Source: Gordonia sihwensis NBRC 108236 | GTDB taxonomy: Bacteria > Actinomycetota > Actinomycetes > Mycobacteriales > Mycobacteriaceae | Length of the DNA stretch: 64,000 bases | Direction: 5' to 3' | Assembly (NCBI RefSeq): GCF_000333035.1 | Contig: NZ_BANU01000007.1 | Location: 1-64,000, forward strand | Shown: positions 50,483-58,809 of the stretch, in pieces | How the letters are laid out: each line of letters starts with the position of its first letter | How positions within the stretch are numbered: the stretch's first letter is position 1 | Notes under the pieces: generated by a model | Database searches by the model: none | What the model saw: only the letters and a program-made list of their open reading frames with translations | Told to the model about the DNA's origin: nothing | Program-made: the position numbers and the translations under genes

Positions 50483-51504
50483 GCACCCCCATCTTCGTCC
50501 AGGACGTCACGCTGCGTGACGGCATGCATGCCATCCGCCATCAGATCAGCACCGACGACGTCAAGCGCATCGTCTCTGCGCTCGACGAGGCCGGCGTCGA
50601 CGCCATCGAGGTTGCGCACGGCGACGGTCTGGCGGGCGGCTCGGTGAACTACGGGCCCGGTTCCAACACCGACTGGGAGTGGATCGAGGCCGCGGCGAGT
50701 GTTCTGAAGAACGCACGGCTCACCACTCTGCTGCTGCCGGGCGTGGGCACTGTCGAGGAACTGAAGCACGCATGGGATCTCGGCGTCCGGTCGGTCCGCA
50801 TCGCGACGCACTGCACCGAGGCCGACGTCTCCGCACAGCACATCGCCGCGGCGCGGGAGATCGGCATGGACGTCTCGGGCTTCCTGATGCTCTCGCACAT
50901 GTCGACCCCCGAGAAGCTGGCGGAGCAGGCCAAGCTGATGGAGAGCTACGGCGCGCACTGCGTGTACATCACCGATTCGGGCGGACGCCTGACGATGAAC
51001 GACGTGGTCGCGCGAGTGAAGGCCTACCGGGCCGTGCTGAATCCGGAGACCGAGATCGGCATCCACGCTCACGAGAACCTCTCGCTGTCGGTCGCCAACT
51101 CGGTGGTCGCGGTCGAGAACGGCGTCTACCGCGTCGACGCCTCGCTGGCCGGCCACGGTGCCGGAGCGGGCAACTGCCCGATCGAGCCCTTCGTCGCCGT
51201 CGCGAATCTGTCGGGCTTCGAGCACCGCTGCGACCTGAACAAGCTGGAGGACGCGGCCGACGACATCGTCCGGCCACTGCAGGACCGCCCGGTCCGCGTC
51301 GACCGCGAGACGCTCACGCTCGGATACGCCGGCGTGTACTCGTCGTTCCTGCGTCACGCCGAGGCCGCGGCCAAACGGTACGACCTCGACGTGCGCGACA
51401 TCCTCACCGTGTGCGGTGAACGGCGTCTGGTCGGTGGCCAGGAGGACATGATCGTCGACATCGCCCTCACTCTGGTGGCGGAGCGCGACGGCGAGGTCGC
51501 CTAG
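50479..51504 (+). CDS. nbaI: 4-hydroxy-2-oxovalerate aldolase
   Basis: A 341-residue DRE-TIM metallo-aldolase, DmpG/BphI type, splitting 4-hydroxy-2-oxovalerate into pyruvate and acetaldehyde. [12 protein letters not shown] carries R13, D14 and H17; the Mn ligands are in GIHAHENL. The C-terminal communication domain [21 protein letters not shown] contacts NbaJ. Last gene of the catabolic operon, followed by a strong hairpin. Confidence 0.5.
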   Translation: MSTPIFVQDVTLRDGMHAIRHQISTDDVKRIVSALDEAGVDAIEVAHGDGLAGGSVNYGPGSNTDWEWIEAAASVLKNARLTTLLLPGVGTVEELKHAWDLGVRSVRIATHCTEADVSAQHIAAAREIGMDVSGFLMLSHMSTPEKLAEQAKLMESYGAHCVYITDSGGRLTMNDVVARVKAYRAVLNPETEIGIHAHENLSLSVANSVVAVENGVYRVDASLAGHGAGAGNCPIEPFVAVANLSGFEHRCDLNKLEDAADDIVRPLQDRPVRVDRETLTLGYAGVYSSFLRHAEAAAKRYDLDVRDILTVCGERRLVGGQEDMIVDIALTLVAERDGEVA

Positions 51505-51518
51505 CATCTCGCTCAATT

Positions 51519-51559
51519 CGACGAAGCCCGCGCGGTCACCGACTGCGCGGGCTTCGTCG
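51519..51559. terminator. Hairpin terminator after the aldolase gene
   Basis: CGACGAAGCCCGCGC (51519-51533), 11-nt loop, GCGCGGGCTTCGTCG (51545-51559): perfect 15-bp stem. It can also serve the convergent coaE gene. Confidence 0.5.
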
Positions 51560-51643
51560 TGCCGAGCGGATACCGGACCCTGTCTGGCGTCGTCGGCGCT
51601 GATTCGACGGGCGACCGGAGTCTGACGCCCGCCACGCGAACCG

Positions 51644-52591
51644 CTACGCCGACGGCGCTACCGGACGCACGTGCACGCGGACCGGACGCGCCGGATCGGC
51701 GCTGGCGTGCAGGCGTTCGTCCTCGGACGACGACAGCCGCGGGAACCCGCCGTCGGCGAGTGCGTCCGCGAGCGAATCCGCGGAGCCGAGGTCGGCGACC
51801 GCCACCCGGATATCGATCACCGGTGGCGCCGACTGCCCGACGACGGCGGTCGGGCCGACGTGCTCGACCGCCGTCGCTCCGGCCCCGACCAGCGCCCATA
51901 CGCGGTTCACGACGCGGCGTCCCAATACGGCCCACCAAGGGTCGTACTCCTGTGGCCGTGTCGGCAGCTCGGCACAGACGCGGCCGGCAACGTTGTCGCG
52001 CAACGGAATCAATCGCTCGTTCCAGACGCGCAGAGCCTGAGCCGCGAGCTCGTCCGGGGTCCCCGAGTTGTCGAGCCAGATGTCGGCGACGTCTCGACGC
52101 TGGTCGTCCGTCGCCTGCGCCGCGATTCGGGACCGCGCGTCTTCGGGATCCATGCCGCGCAGATTCACCAGGCGGTCCAGCCGGACGTCCGCATCCGCGT
52201 GCACCACGGCGACCACGTGATAGAACGGCGCCATGTTCCCTTCGACGAGGAGCGGGACGTCGTGAAGGATGATCGCGTCGGCGGGCGCCGCGTCGGTGAG
52301 CTCCTGGGTCCGCGCGCCGATCAATGGATGCGTGATCGAGTTCAGGAGCTTGCGACTGTCGTCGTCGACGAATGCACGCGCCGCGAGGGCCGGACGGTCG
52401 AGAGCGCCGTCGGCGTCGAGGATCTCCGGTCCGAAGGCGTCGACGAGCTGAGCCAGACCCGGCGTGCCCGGCTCCACCACCTCGCGGGCGATGCGGTCGG
52501 CGTCGACGTGATACGCGCCGTGTTCGATGAAGGTCTTGGCAACCGTCGATTTGCCGGCGCCGATGCCGCCGGTGAGTCCCACTCTGATCAC
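51644..52591 (-). CDS. coaE: Dephospho-CoA kinase fused to a shortened GrpB-like domain
   Basis: A 315-residue protein. The kinase half (1 to about 200) phosphorylates dephospho-CoA in the last step of CoA synthesis: P-loop GGIGAGKST (8-16), DADRIAREVV, HPLIGART, LLVEG and LDNSG. The second half is a UPF0157/GrpB domain, as in mycobacterial CoaE: YDPWWAVLGRRVV, EHVGPTAVVGQSAPPVIDIRV, and VRVHVRP. It stops there, so roughly the last 60 residues of GrpB are missing. The GTG at 52591 aligns with the family start. Gene order rpsA-coaE is interrupted here by 16 kb. Confidence 0.5.
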   Translation of the reverse strand: MIRVGLTGGIGAGKSTVAKTFIEHGAYHVDADRIAREVVEPGTPGLAQLVDAFGPEILDADGALDRPALAARAFVDDDSRKLLNSITHPLIGARTQELTDAAPADAIILHDVPLLVEGNMAPFYHVVAVVHADADVRLDRLVNLRGMDPEDARSRIAAQATDDQRRDVADIWLDNSGTPDELAAQALRVWNERLIPLRDNVAGRVCAELPTRPQEYDPWWAVLGRRVVNRVWALVGAGATAVEHVGPTAVVGQSAPPVIDIRVAVADLGSADSLADALADGGFPRLSSSEDERLHASADPARPVRVHVRPVAPSA

Positions 52592-52653
52592 GAGTCCCAG
52601 TGTGTCAGACCATCGGTCACCGCAACGTACGGCGTGATGGTTGAATCGGCGAT

Positions 52654-54162
52654 ATGCCGCCACTGTCGCATCGGAGTGTTCTGCCCGTCGTCGTGGTTCT
52701 CCTGATGATCGTCGAGGTGGTCGTGGTCGGCGTCGTGTTGTGGCCGCGCGGAGACGACGATCTCGAGTACGGGCCGGGACCGATTGCGCTGCAGTCCATG
52801 CCGTCGGCGCCGGGTGAACGGTGGAAGCTGACTGCGGAAGACGTCCTGGGAGCTGACGAACCGGCCGACGAACGTGCGTCGATCTCGATCAAGGCGCAGT
52901 CGGATGATGTGGTGGTGGTCGTCGGCGCTGCCGAGCCGTACGCGCGTACGTTGGCGGCGGTCGACGTGCAGTCGGGGAAGGTGCTGTGGAGTCGACGCGA
53001 GGCGGGTCACTGGGCCGACTGCGCCGTCGGAGACGGCCCGACGCTGGCATGTACGAAGAACGTCCGAGTGAGCGGCGACGTCGTGGCTCGTGTCTCCTTC
53101 TTCGACCTGAGCTCGGGTGCCGAGCGCGTCGTGCAGACCGTCCGCGTCCACGGGACGCCCAGCATCGTGTCGGTCGATGACGGATTCGTCGTTGCGGTGC
53201 CCAGGGATTCAGGCGTCGGACTCCGCGAGGAGGGCCCGGTCCCCGACAGGGGTGCTGCCACCGTGGACCGGAGACCGTTGATCACGCGATTCGAGCCGAC
53301 GGGGCAGCGTTCGTGGTCGGTCAACGGGTCGACCGGAGAGCGCACCGTGCGGTCGGTGATCGGCTCCAGGGTGATCGTGATGGAGTCCGACGACGGTGCC
53401 GTCTCCTTCTACCGGGCCGACACCGGCACCCTGGTCCACCGTGAACCGACGTCGATGGCCCCGAGCTGTGGCGCGCCGGACGAGGTCACCGGAATGATGG
53501 TGTGCACGTCGATCGTCGGGCAGCCGTCGAGACCGAACTACTTGCTCTATGAAGGTGGATTCGCGGTCAACCCGGCGGGCGGGAGTCCGGTGACCGTGAC
53601 GTACGACGAGACCGGGCGGCAGACCGGTCGGCTGGTCGGGTGGTGGCTCGCCGATGATGACGATGTCGTGCGCGACGGCCAGCTCGTCGAACCCGAGTCG
53701 ATCCCCGTCGTCTCCGGGCGCAAGGTCGGCGTCGTCACCGCTGACACGGGCGCGCTGCGCTGGACCCGAGCGGTCACGGGCGACGGCATCGCAAAGGTCC
53801 GCGCCCTCGACGAACGACACGTGGCGGTCGGAACGAGCGAGTTCGGGCCCGGCGATGCGTACTCGGAGACCTGGCGGCTCATCGATGCCGCCACCGGCGA
53901 GTCCGGTGGAACCGTCACGTCGAACTTCGGGGCATGGCTGTTCGGGTTCGACGGTCGGCGACTGCTGTTCGCCGGCGACCCGGCTGAGCACCAGCGGCCC
54001 AATGCTCCACGACTGACGGCGTTCGACGGCGAGAACGGAAGCAGGCGGTGGACCATCGACCCGGCAGACCGGGATGCCGGTTGGCAGCAAGTCGGGCGCG
54101 TTCTCTACTCGGTCGGCTCGACCGGCTACGGACCCGGCTGGATCGCCCGCTACGCCTCCTGA
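52654..54162 (+). CDS. Membrane-anchored PQQ-like beta-propeller protein
   Basis: A 502-residue protein with one N-terminal anchor helix (about 9-30, VLPVVVVLLMIVEVVVVGVVLW) and an exported eight-blade-type propeller built of repeats such as LAAVDVQSGKVLWSR, VGVVTADTGALRWTRAV and LTAFDGENGSRRWTI. No dehydrogenase residues are evident. The function is unknown; similar actinobacterial proteins may bind or scaffold at the cell surface. Divergent from coaE with a 62-bp spacer. Confidence 0.5.
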   Translation: MPPLSHRSVLPVVVVLLMIVEVVVVGVVLWPRGDDDLEYGPGPIALQSMPSAPGERWKLTAEDVLGADEPADERASISIKAQSDDVVVVVGAAEPYARTLAAVDVQSGKVLWSRREAGHWADCAVGDGPTLACTKNVRVSGDVVARVSFFDLSSGAERVVQTVRVHGTPSIVSVDDGFVVAVPRDSGVGLREEGPVPDRGAATVDRRPLITRFEPTGQRSWSVNGSTGERTVRSVIGSRVIVMESDDGAVSFYRADTGTLVHREPTSMAPSCGAPDEVTGMMVCTSIVGQPSRPNYLLYEGGFAVNPAGGSPVTVTYDETGRQTGRLVGWWLADDDDVVRDGQLVEPESIPVVSGRKVGVVTADTGALRWTRAVTGDGIAKVRALDERHVAVGTSEFGPGDAYSETWRLIDAATGESGGTVTSNFGAWLFGFDGRRLLFAGDPAEHQRPNAPRLTAFDGENGSRRWTIDPADRDAGWQQVGRVLYSVGSTGYGPGWIARYAS

Positions 54163-54215
54163 CCGGTGTCGCGCAATCGTGAACCGATCCGCCACGCGAC
54201 CGGCGGGGCCGCGCC

Positions 54216-54761
54216 TCACCCGTAGAACGTCGCCGGATCCAGTGCGGACAGCGGCGTCCACGGGCCGATGCGGTCGTCCGCAGGCACCTCGCCGTCGAGA
54301 GCGTCGCCGAAGCCTCGTAGCGACAACGCCAGCCGGGGATCCTCGTCGACCAGGCGAATCGTCTCGTAGAGCAGCGCGAGGACGTGCACGCAGCGCGGTG
54401 ACCGCGCGCGACACGAGCAGTCGACCACTGCGAGTTCCGGCGGTCGCGGGCCGAGTGCGGCGTGGACCTCGTCGGTCAACGCGGATGGGCCGGGTGTGGC
54501 ACCGACCAGGTCAGCGACCGCACGCGCCGCGTCCCGTCCCATCGGAGCGAACTCGAGATACGCGACGGACGCCGCATCGCCTGCGACGACGGTGCCGCGG
54601 ATCAGACGTCCCTCCACGTGCACGTCGTTCATCGCATTGCGCGCCATGCGCCTCGCTCTCGGCAGGGCGGGCTCCGGCCTGGTGACGTGGGTCGGCTCCG
54701 CGATCCGGAGGAAGTCCCGGCCCCAGACGGTGAATCCGAACTCTGTGCTACTGGTACTCAT
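54216..54761 (-). CDS. SWIM zinc-finger protein
   Basis: A 181-residue protein with a SWIM motif, CSCRARSPRCVHVLALLY (C-x-C then C-x-H), near residue 118. It belongs to the small SWIM family encoded next to SNF2-type helicases in actinobacteria; SWIM fingers bind DNA or protein. The upstream part (FTVWGRDFLRIAEP to RARRMARNAM) matches that family. The ATG overlaps the helicase stop (ATGA), so the two are a unit. The function is unknown; DNA repair or transcription is a guess. Confidence 0.5.
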   Translation of the reverse strand: MSTSSTEFGFTVWGRDFLRIAEPTHVTRPEPALPRARRMARNAMNDVHVEGRLIRGTVVAGDAASVAYLEFAPMGRDAARAVADLVGATPGPSALTDEVHAALGPRPPELAVVDCSCRARSPRCVHVLALLYETIRLVDEDPRLALSLRGFGDALDGEVPADDRIGPWTPLSALDPATFYG

Positions 54762-56524
54762 GCGGTCTCCTCTCGGTTCCGGCGCAGGACTTCGATCAGC
54801 CGTTCGTCGGAGAGCTCGGTGAGAACCGCGAGCGCGCCGGCGTCGGCGTCGAGGTCCAGCGCGGCCTTCTTCCGGTGCATCGTGGCGATGTGCTCCTCCA
54901 GCGTTCCCGCCGTGGTCAGCGTGGTGACGGTGACGATGCGATCCTGGCCGATCCGGTGCACCCGGTCGGTCGCCTGAGCTTCGACCGCGGGGTTCCACCA
55001 TCGATCGAAGTGAACGACGTCGGCCGCGCGGGTGAGGGTGAGACCGGTGCCGGCGGCCTTGAGGCTCGCGACGAGAACGCCGCAACCCGCGCCCGACTGA
55101 TACTCGTCGACGATCCGGTCGCGTTCAGTCCGCGTGAGCCCGCCGTGCAGGAAGGGAACCCGCGTTCCGAGGAGGTCGCCGAAATGAGCGGCGAGCAGTT
55201 CACCGGTCTGGCGGTACTGCGTGAACACGACGGTGGGCGAACCGTTCTCGACGTTGGTACCGACGATCTCCGCGGCGACGTCGAGCTTTCCCGAACGACC
55301 CTCCACACGACCGGTGACCGGTCCGGAAGCGATCAGACCCGGATGATTGCAGACCTGCTTGAGCCGGGTCAGGGCCGCCAGGATCGCGCCGCGTCGCGCC
55401 ATCCCGGCTCCGAATCCCTCTGCCTCGGCGCGGTCGAGGATCGCGTCGTAGATCCTGCCCTGTTCCTCGGTGAGGTCGCACTGCACGTCCGTCTCGATCT
55501 TGGGTCCGAGGTTAGCGGCGACCTCGCTCTTGGTGCGTCGCAGAATGTGTCCCGAGATCGCATCGTGCAGACGGTGCTTGGCCGTGGCCGAGGCGTTCTG
55601 GATCGGCAGCGTGTAGCGGCGGCGGAAGAGCGCGCGGTTGCCGAAGGCGCTGGGCGCGACGAGGTTCAGCACCGACCAGAGTTCGTCGAGATTGTTCTCG
55701 ATCGGCGTCCCGGTGAGCGCGATCCGTGCGTCGGCGGTGATCGCCCGCGCGGCGCGCGAGACCTGGGTCCGGCTGTTCTTGAGCGCCTGCGCTTCGTCGA
55801 ATACGGCGGTGGCCCATCTCACTGCGGCGAGTGCGCCGGTGTGACGGCGAAGGGTGGGATACCCGGTCACGACAACGGTGCGGTCGCCGGGCGGTGGCAG
55901 TTCGCCACCGCGGAAGTCGGTGGCCTCCAGACCGGGAGTCCAGCGGCGTATCTCGCGAATCCAGTTCGTCACGAGGCCGGTGGGACACACCACCAGCGCC
56001 GGCCCGTGGCCGGCGCGGGCCAGGTGAGCGATGGTCTGCAACGTCTTGCCCAGCCCCATCTCGTCGGCGAGGATGCCGCCGCCCTCCGCGCATACCTCGG
56101 CGAGCCAGGTGACGCCCCGCAGCTGGTAGGCGCGCAGGTCCGCGGTGAGCAGGGGCCGGAGCGACTCGGCCGCGGCGAGGGTGTCGACGAAGACCGCACG
56201 AGCGTAGGCGGCCGAGGTCGCGGCGTCACCGGTCGCGTTCAGGACCGCGTGCGCGGCGGGAGGCAACTCGACGTCCGCGTCCGGGTCGGCAGCGATGCGC
56301 GACCAGGCCTGCGCCGACGGGGTCTGGCAGGCGGGCAGGTGGTCGGCGTCGACGATCCGGCAGGCGACGTTCGAGGGGACGAGGCCTGCCGTGGGCCCGT
56401 GCCCGGAGGGCAGCGGAATGCGAAGGGTATGCGTTCGCCCTGCGGACACCGAAGGCGCCCACAGGGCGAACGCATGCCGGTCGGTCAGATAGGTGGCGTG
56501 CAGGGGTACGTTCTGCCTGGTCAG
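54758..56524 (-). CDS. SNF2-family DEAD-like helicase/ATPase with non-canonical start
   Basis: About 588 residues. Helicase motifs: DEMGLGKTLQT (I), VVCPTGLVTNWIREI (Ia), VFDEAQALKN (II), LTGTPIENNLDELWS (III), VVFTQYR (IV), HGGLTRTERD, SLKAAGTGLTLTRA (V) and ATDRVHRIGQ (VI). It is a short bacterial SNF2 ATPase, translocating on dsDNA. A GGAGGAG site stands before ATT-CTG (56527-56522) with no ATG, GTG or TTG in place, so CTG 56524 or ATT 56527 is the likely start; the first clear GTG is about 22 codons later and would cut conserved residues. Confidence 0.5.
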   Translation of the reverse strand: MTRQNVPLHATYLTDRHAFALWAPSVSAGRTHTLRIPLPSGHGPTAGLVPSNVACRIVDADHLPACQTPSAQAWSRIAADPDADVELPPAAHAVLNATGDAATSAAYARAVFVDTLAAAESLRPLLTADLRAYQLRGVTWLAEVCAEGGGILADEMGLGKTLQTIAHLARAGHGPALVVCPTGLVTNWIREIRRWTPGLEATDFRGGELPPPGDRTVVVTGYPTLRRHTGALAAVRWATAVFDEAQALKNSRTQVSRAARAITADARIALTGTPIENNLDELWSVLNLVAPSAFGNRALFRRRYTLPIQNASATAKHRLHDAISGHILRRTKSEVAANLGPKIETDVQCDLTEEQGRIYDAILDRAEAEGFGAGMARRGAILAALTRLKQVCNHPGLIASGPVTGRVEGRSGKLDVAAEIVGTNVENGSPTVVFTQYRQTGELLAAHFGDLLGTRVPFLHGGLTRTERDRIVDEYQSGAGCGVLVASLKAAGTGLTLTRAADVVHFDRWWNPAVEAQATDRVHRIGQDRIVTVTTLTTAGTLEEHIATMHRKKAALDLDADAGALAVLTELSDERLIEVLRRNREETA

Positions 56525-56562
56525 AATGTCTCCTCCGAGAAACTGTGGGGATGACGTACGAT

Positions 56563-56582
56563 GTACGGAACTGATACCGTAC
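56563..56582. promoter_or_regulatory. TetR operator candidate between the helicase and tetR genes
   Basis: GTACGG-8 nt-CCGTAC is an inverted repeat, flanked by further TACG steps (CGTACG at 56555 and TTACGG at 56586). It lies in the 82-bp divergent region, 24 bp before the tetR ATG. Confidence 0.5.
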
Positions 56583-56606
56583 GCCTTACGGAGAGGATTG
56601 TCGAGG

Positions 56607-57365
56607 ATGGCGGACGAGACCGAGAACGTGCGGCGCACCGTCGAACTGCTGTGGCGGGCACCGAGTGATGTTCAGGTCCGGCCGGGACCGCGGCAGCGCA
56701 CCACCGTCGAGGCGGTGGTGCGGGCGGCGGTGGCGATCGCCGATGCGAACGGGCTGGCGCAGCTGTCGATGCGGGTGCTCGCCGCGGACGTCGGACTCAA
56801 GCCGATGGGGCTCTACACGTATGTGCCGAACCGGGAGATTCTGCTGGCTCTGATGATCGACGCGGTGGCGGTCGAAGACACCGCGATCGACACGAGCGCG
56901 ACTATCGACGCAGTGCTGCGGGCGGTTGCCGATCAGTACCGTGACGAGATCCTCCGGCATCCGTGGCTGCTCGACGTCCCTGCGTGGCGCCCGGTCCCGG
57001 GACCGGGCTCCTCGCATAGATACGAGGTCCAGCTTTCCGCCGTCGCGGCGGCCGGGGCCAGGTCGGGGAAGCACTTCGGCGATGTGGAGCTGGACGCGGT
57101 GATCGCTTCGCTGCGAGCCTTCGCCATCGGCAATGCCCGCTCGCGGATCGACCAGATGGTGACGTACGCGAACTCGGGAATGACCGACGAACAGTGGTGG
57201 GAGACGGCCGGGCCATTGCTCGCCGATGCGATGCCCGAGGGGCGGTATCCGATCTCGTCCCAGGTCGGCACCGCCGTGGGCGAGGAGTTCGCCGGCCCGG
57301 GAAACGCCGACCACGCGTACGAGTTCGGCCTCACCCGACTGATCGCCGGCATCATCCGCGGATGA
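56607..57365 (+). CDS. TetR family transcriptional regulator
   Basis: A 252-residue regulator. HTH at about 35-85: TVEAVVRAAVAIADANGLAQ, LSMRVLAADVGLKPMGLYTYV. A long ligand domain follows, with the TetR_C type LWRAP start and DVELDAVIASLRAFAIG. ATG 56607 has GGAGAGGA upstream. It is divergent from the SNF2/SWIM pair with a palindrome between them, so it probably represses that pair and itself. The ligand is unknown. Confidence 0.5.
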   Translation: MADETENVRRTVELLWRAPSDVQVRPGPRQRTTVEAVVRAAVAIADANGLAQLSMRVLAADVGLKPMGLYTYVPNREILLALMIDAVAVEDTAIDTSATIDAVLRAVADQYRDEILRHPWLLDVPAWRPVPGPGSSHRYEVQLSAVAAAGARSGKHFGDVELDAVIASLRAFAIGNARSRIDQMVTYANSGMTDEQWWETAGPLLADAMPEGRYPISSQVGTAVGEEFAGPGNADHAYEFGLTRLIAGIIRG

Positions 57366-57409
57366 GTGCGGGTGCGCGATCGGTCGGATGAGGCCGGTGC
57401 CGGGACGGG

Positions 57410-58168
57410 CTACTTCCAGCCGTACCCGTCGCCCTGAATCTCGGCGCAGAAGCCGATCCGGCGCGCCGGATCGGTCTGCACCTCGTAGGTGAACGCCTTC
57501 TGCTTCTCGGAATCGGTGCAGTTCGGCACGTTCGCGGACTCGGCGCGCTCGGTGATCTTGTATCGGGCGGTCAGGCTCGACGAGGGCGTCGAACAGGCGA
57601 CGGTCTTGAGGTCGGCGCCGATCGAGATGGTCGATTCCTCGTAGCACGTGCCCACCCGGTAGTTCGGGATCAGGCACATCACCTTGTCTGCTGCGCCGGT
57701 GCCGTATTCGTACACGTAGTAGTTGTAGTGGCCGGCTTCGCATGCCGCCTGGGAGTCCAGTTTGGCGCCGACGATGTACGAGACCGAGCTCGTGTCGGCG
57801 CAGTCGATGGCGGCGGTCGTCACATCGGTGGTCGATCCGTCCACGGTGATGCACGAACCGATGGGGCTCGAGTCGACGCTCGTCCCGCTGTCCTTGTCCT
57901 TCAGGATCGTCGCAGCTACGGCTCCGGCGATCACCACTGCGAGGAGGATGACGGCGACGATGACGACGCGTCGGATCCCGTTCTTCTTCGGCGGCGGCGG
58001 ATAGCCCGGCGTGCCGGGGACGGGAGCGAACCCGCCGACGGGCGCTTGCGGCTGCGGGTAAGGCTGTCCGTACTGAGGATACGGTTGAGGCTGGGGTCCG
58101 GGCTGCGGATACGGCGCAGGTTGTCGGCCGGCCGGCTCGGGCTGGTGGGGCGGGGTCGGAGGCGTCAT
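57410..58168 (-). CDS. LppU/SCO3897-like membrane protein with a Cys-rich exported domain
   Basis: A 252-residue protein: Pro/Gln/Tyr-rich N-terminus (PYPQPGPQPQPYPQYGQ, about 1-62), basic PPPPKKNGIRR, one transmembrane helix (about 66-88), and an exported domain starting SSPIGSCITVDGS. That domain carries seven cysteines, enough for three disulfides. The domain resembles the LppU/SCO3897 family of unknown role. The ATG at 58168 follows AGGAAG; an earlier ATG would add 17 unrelated residues. Confidence 0.5.
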   Translation of the reverse strand: MTPPTPPHQPEPAGRQPAPYPQPGPQPQPYPQYGQPYPQPQAPVGGFAPVPGTPGYPPPPKKNGIRRVVIVAVILLAVVIAGAVAATILKDKDSGTSVDSSPIGSCITVDGSTTDVTTAAIDCADTSSVSYIVGAKLDSQAACEAGHYNYYVYEYGTGAADKVMCLIPNYRVGTCYEESTISIGADLKTVACSTPSSSLTARYKITERAESANVPNCTDSEKQKAFTYEVQTDPARRIGFCAEIQGDGYGWK

Positions 58169-58240
58169 CGACGGCGGACTTCCTGTGAGGCAGATGAGAA
58201 CCGTAGGGGAGTCTGTCACACGTTCGTCCGATACCGGCGA

Positions 58241-58762
58241 TCAGGCTCGATCGAGCCATTCGAGTGGTGTACCCGCCTGCGCGTCGAGCCACGACTGCAC
58301 ATCTCCCGAGGTCGTCGCGCCGATCAGCGCCGTCGTCGCGATCCGCACGGCGTCTTCGGCCTGTGCGGTGGTCAGGAACCCGGCGGCATGCGCGTCGAAC
58401 AATTCGTCCACGTCGATCAGCGCGAGCGGTTCGCCCGGAACGTCTACGAGATCCAGATACCAGTCGACCGCGTGCCAGCGGCCCGCCTCGTCGGGACCGG
58501 AGAACTCGCCGATATCGAGATACAGGCGTTGTCCCGGGCGGTGGCCGGCCACGAAGTGGAAGATGTTGGCGCGCAGTCCGAGAGACGGCAGCAGCCAGCT
58601 CTCCAGATGAGTGAAGCGCGGATGGTCGGCGGTGCGCGACATGTACAGCCCGAAGTCGGTGACGCGGTAGTCGAGCACCTCGCGCACGACGCCCTTGTTA
58701 TCGGTGTTCGTCATCGCGGGGACGTCGAAGACCTCGCGCTTGGGCGGATGCAGATCGGCCAT
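58241..58762 (-). CDS. DUF402 (FomD-like) protein
   Basis: A 173-residue protein with a DUF402 core: VDWYLDLVDVPGEPLALIDVDELFDAHAAG. Family relatives include FomD and nucleoside di/triphosphate hydrolases that act through metal-bound Asp residues; D-L-D-V spacing is kept here (DWYLDL, DVDELFDA). It could be a nucleotide or phosphonate hydrolase. Separate from its neighbours by 47-72 bp. Confidence 0.5.
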   Translation of the reverse strand: MADLHPPKREVFDVPAMTNTDNKGVVREVLDYRVTDFGLYMSRTADHPRFTHLESWLLPSLGLRANIFHFVAGHRPGQRLYLDIGEFSGPDEAGRWHAVDWYLDLVDVPGEPLALIDVDELFDAHAAGFLTTAQAEDAVRIATTALIGATTSGDVQSWLDAQAGTPLEWLDRA

Positions 58763-58809
58763 GCGCCCAGCTTGTCACAGCGACGGACGGCCGGCGGTGC
58801 GGAACGGCG

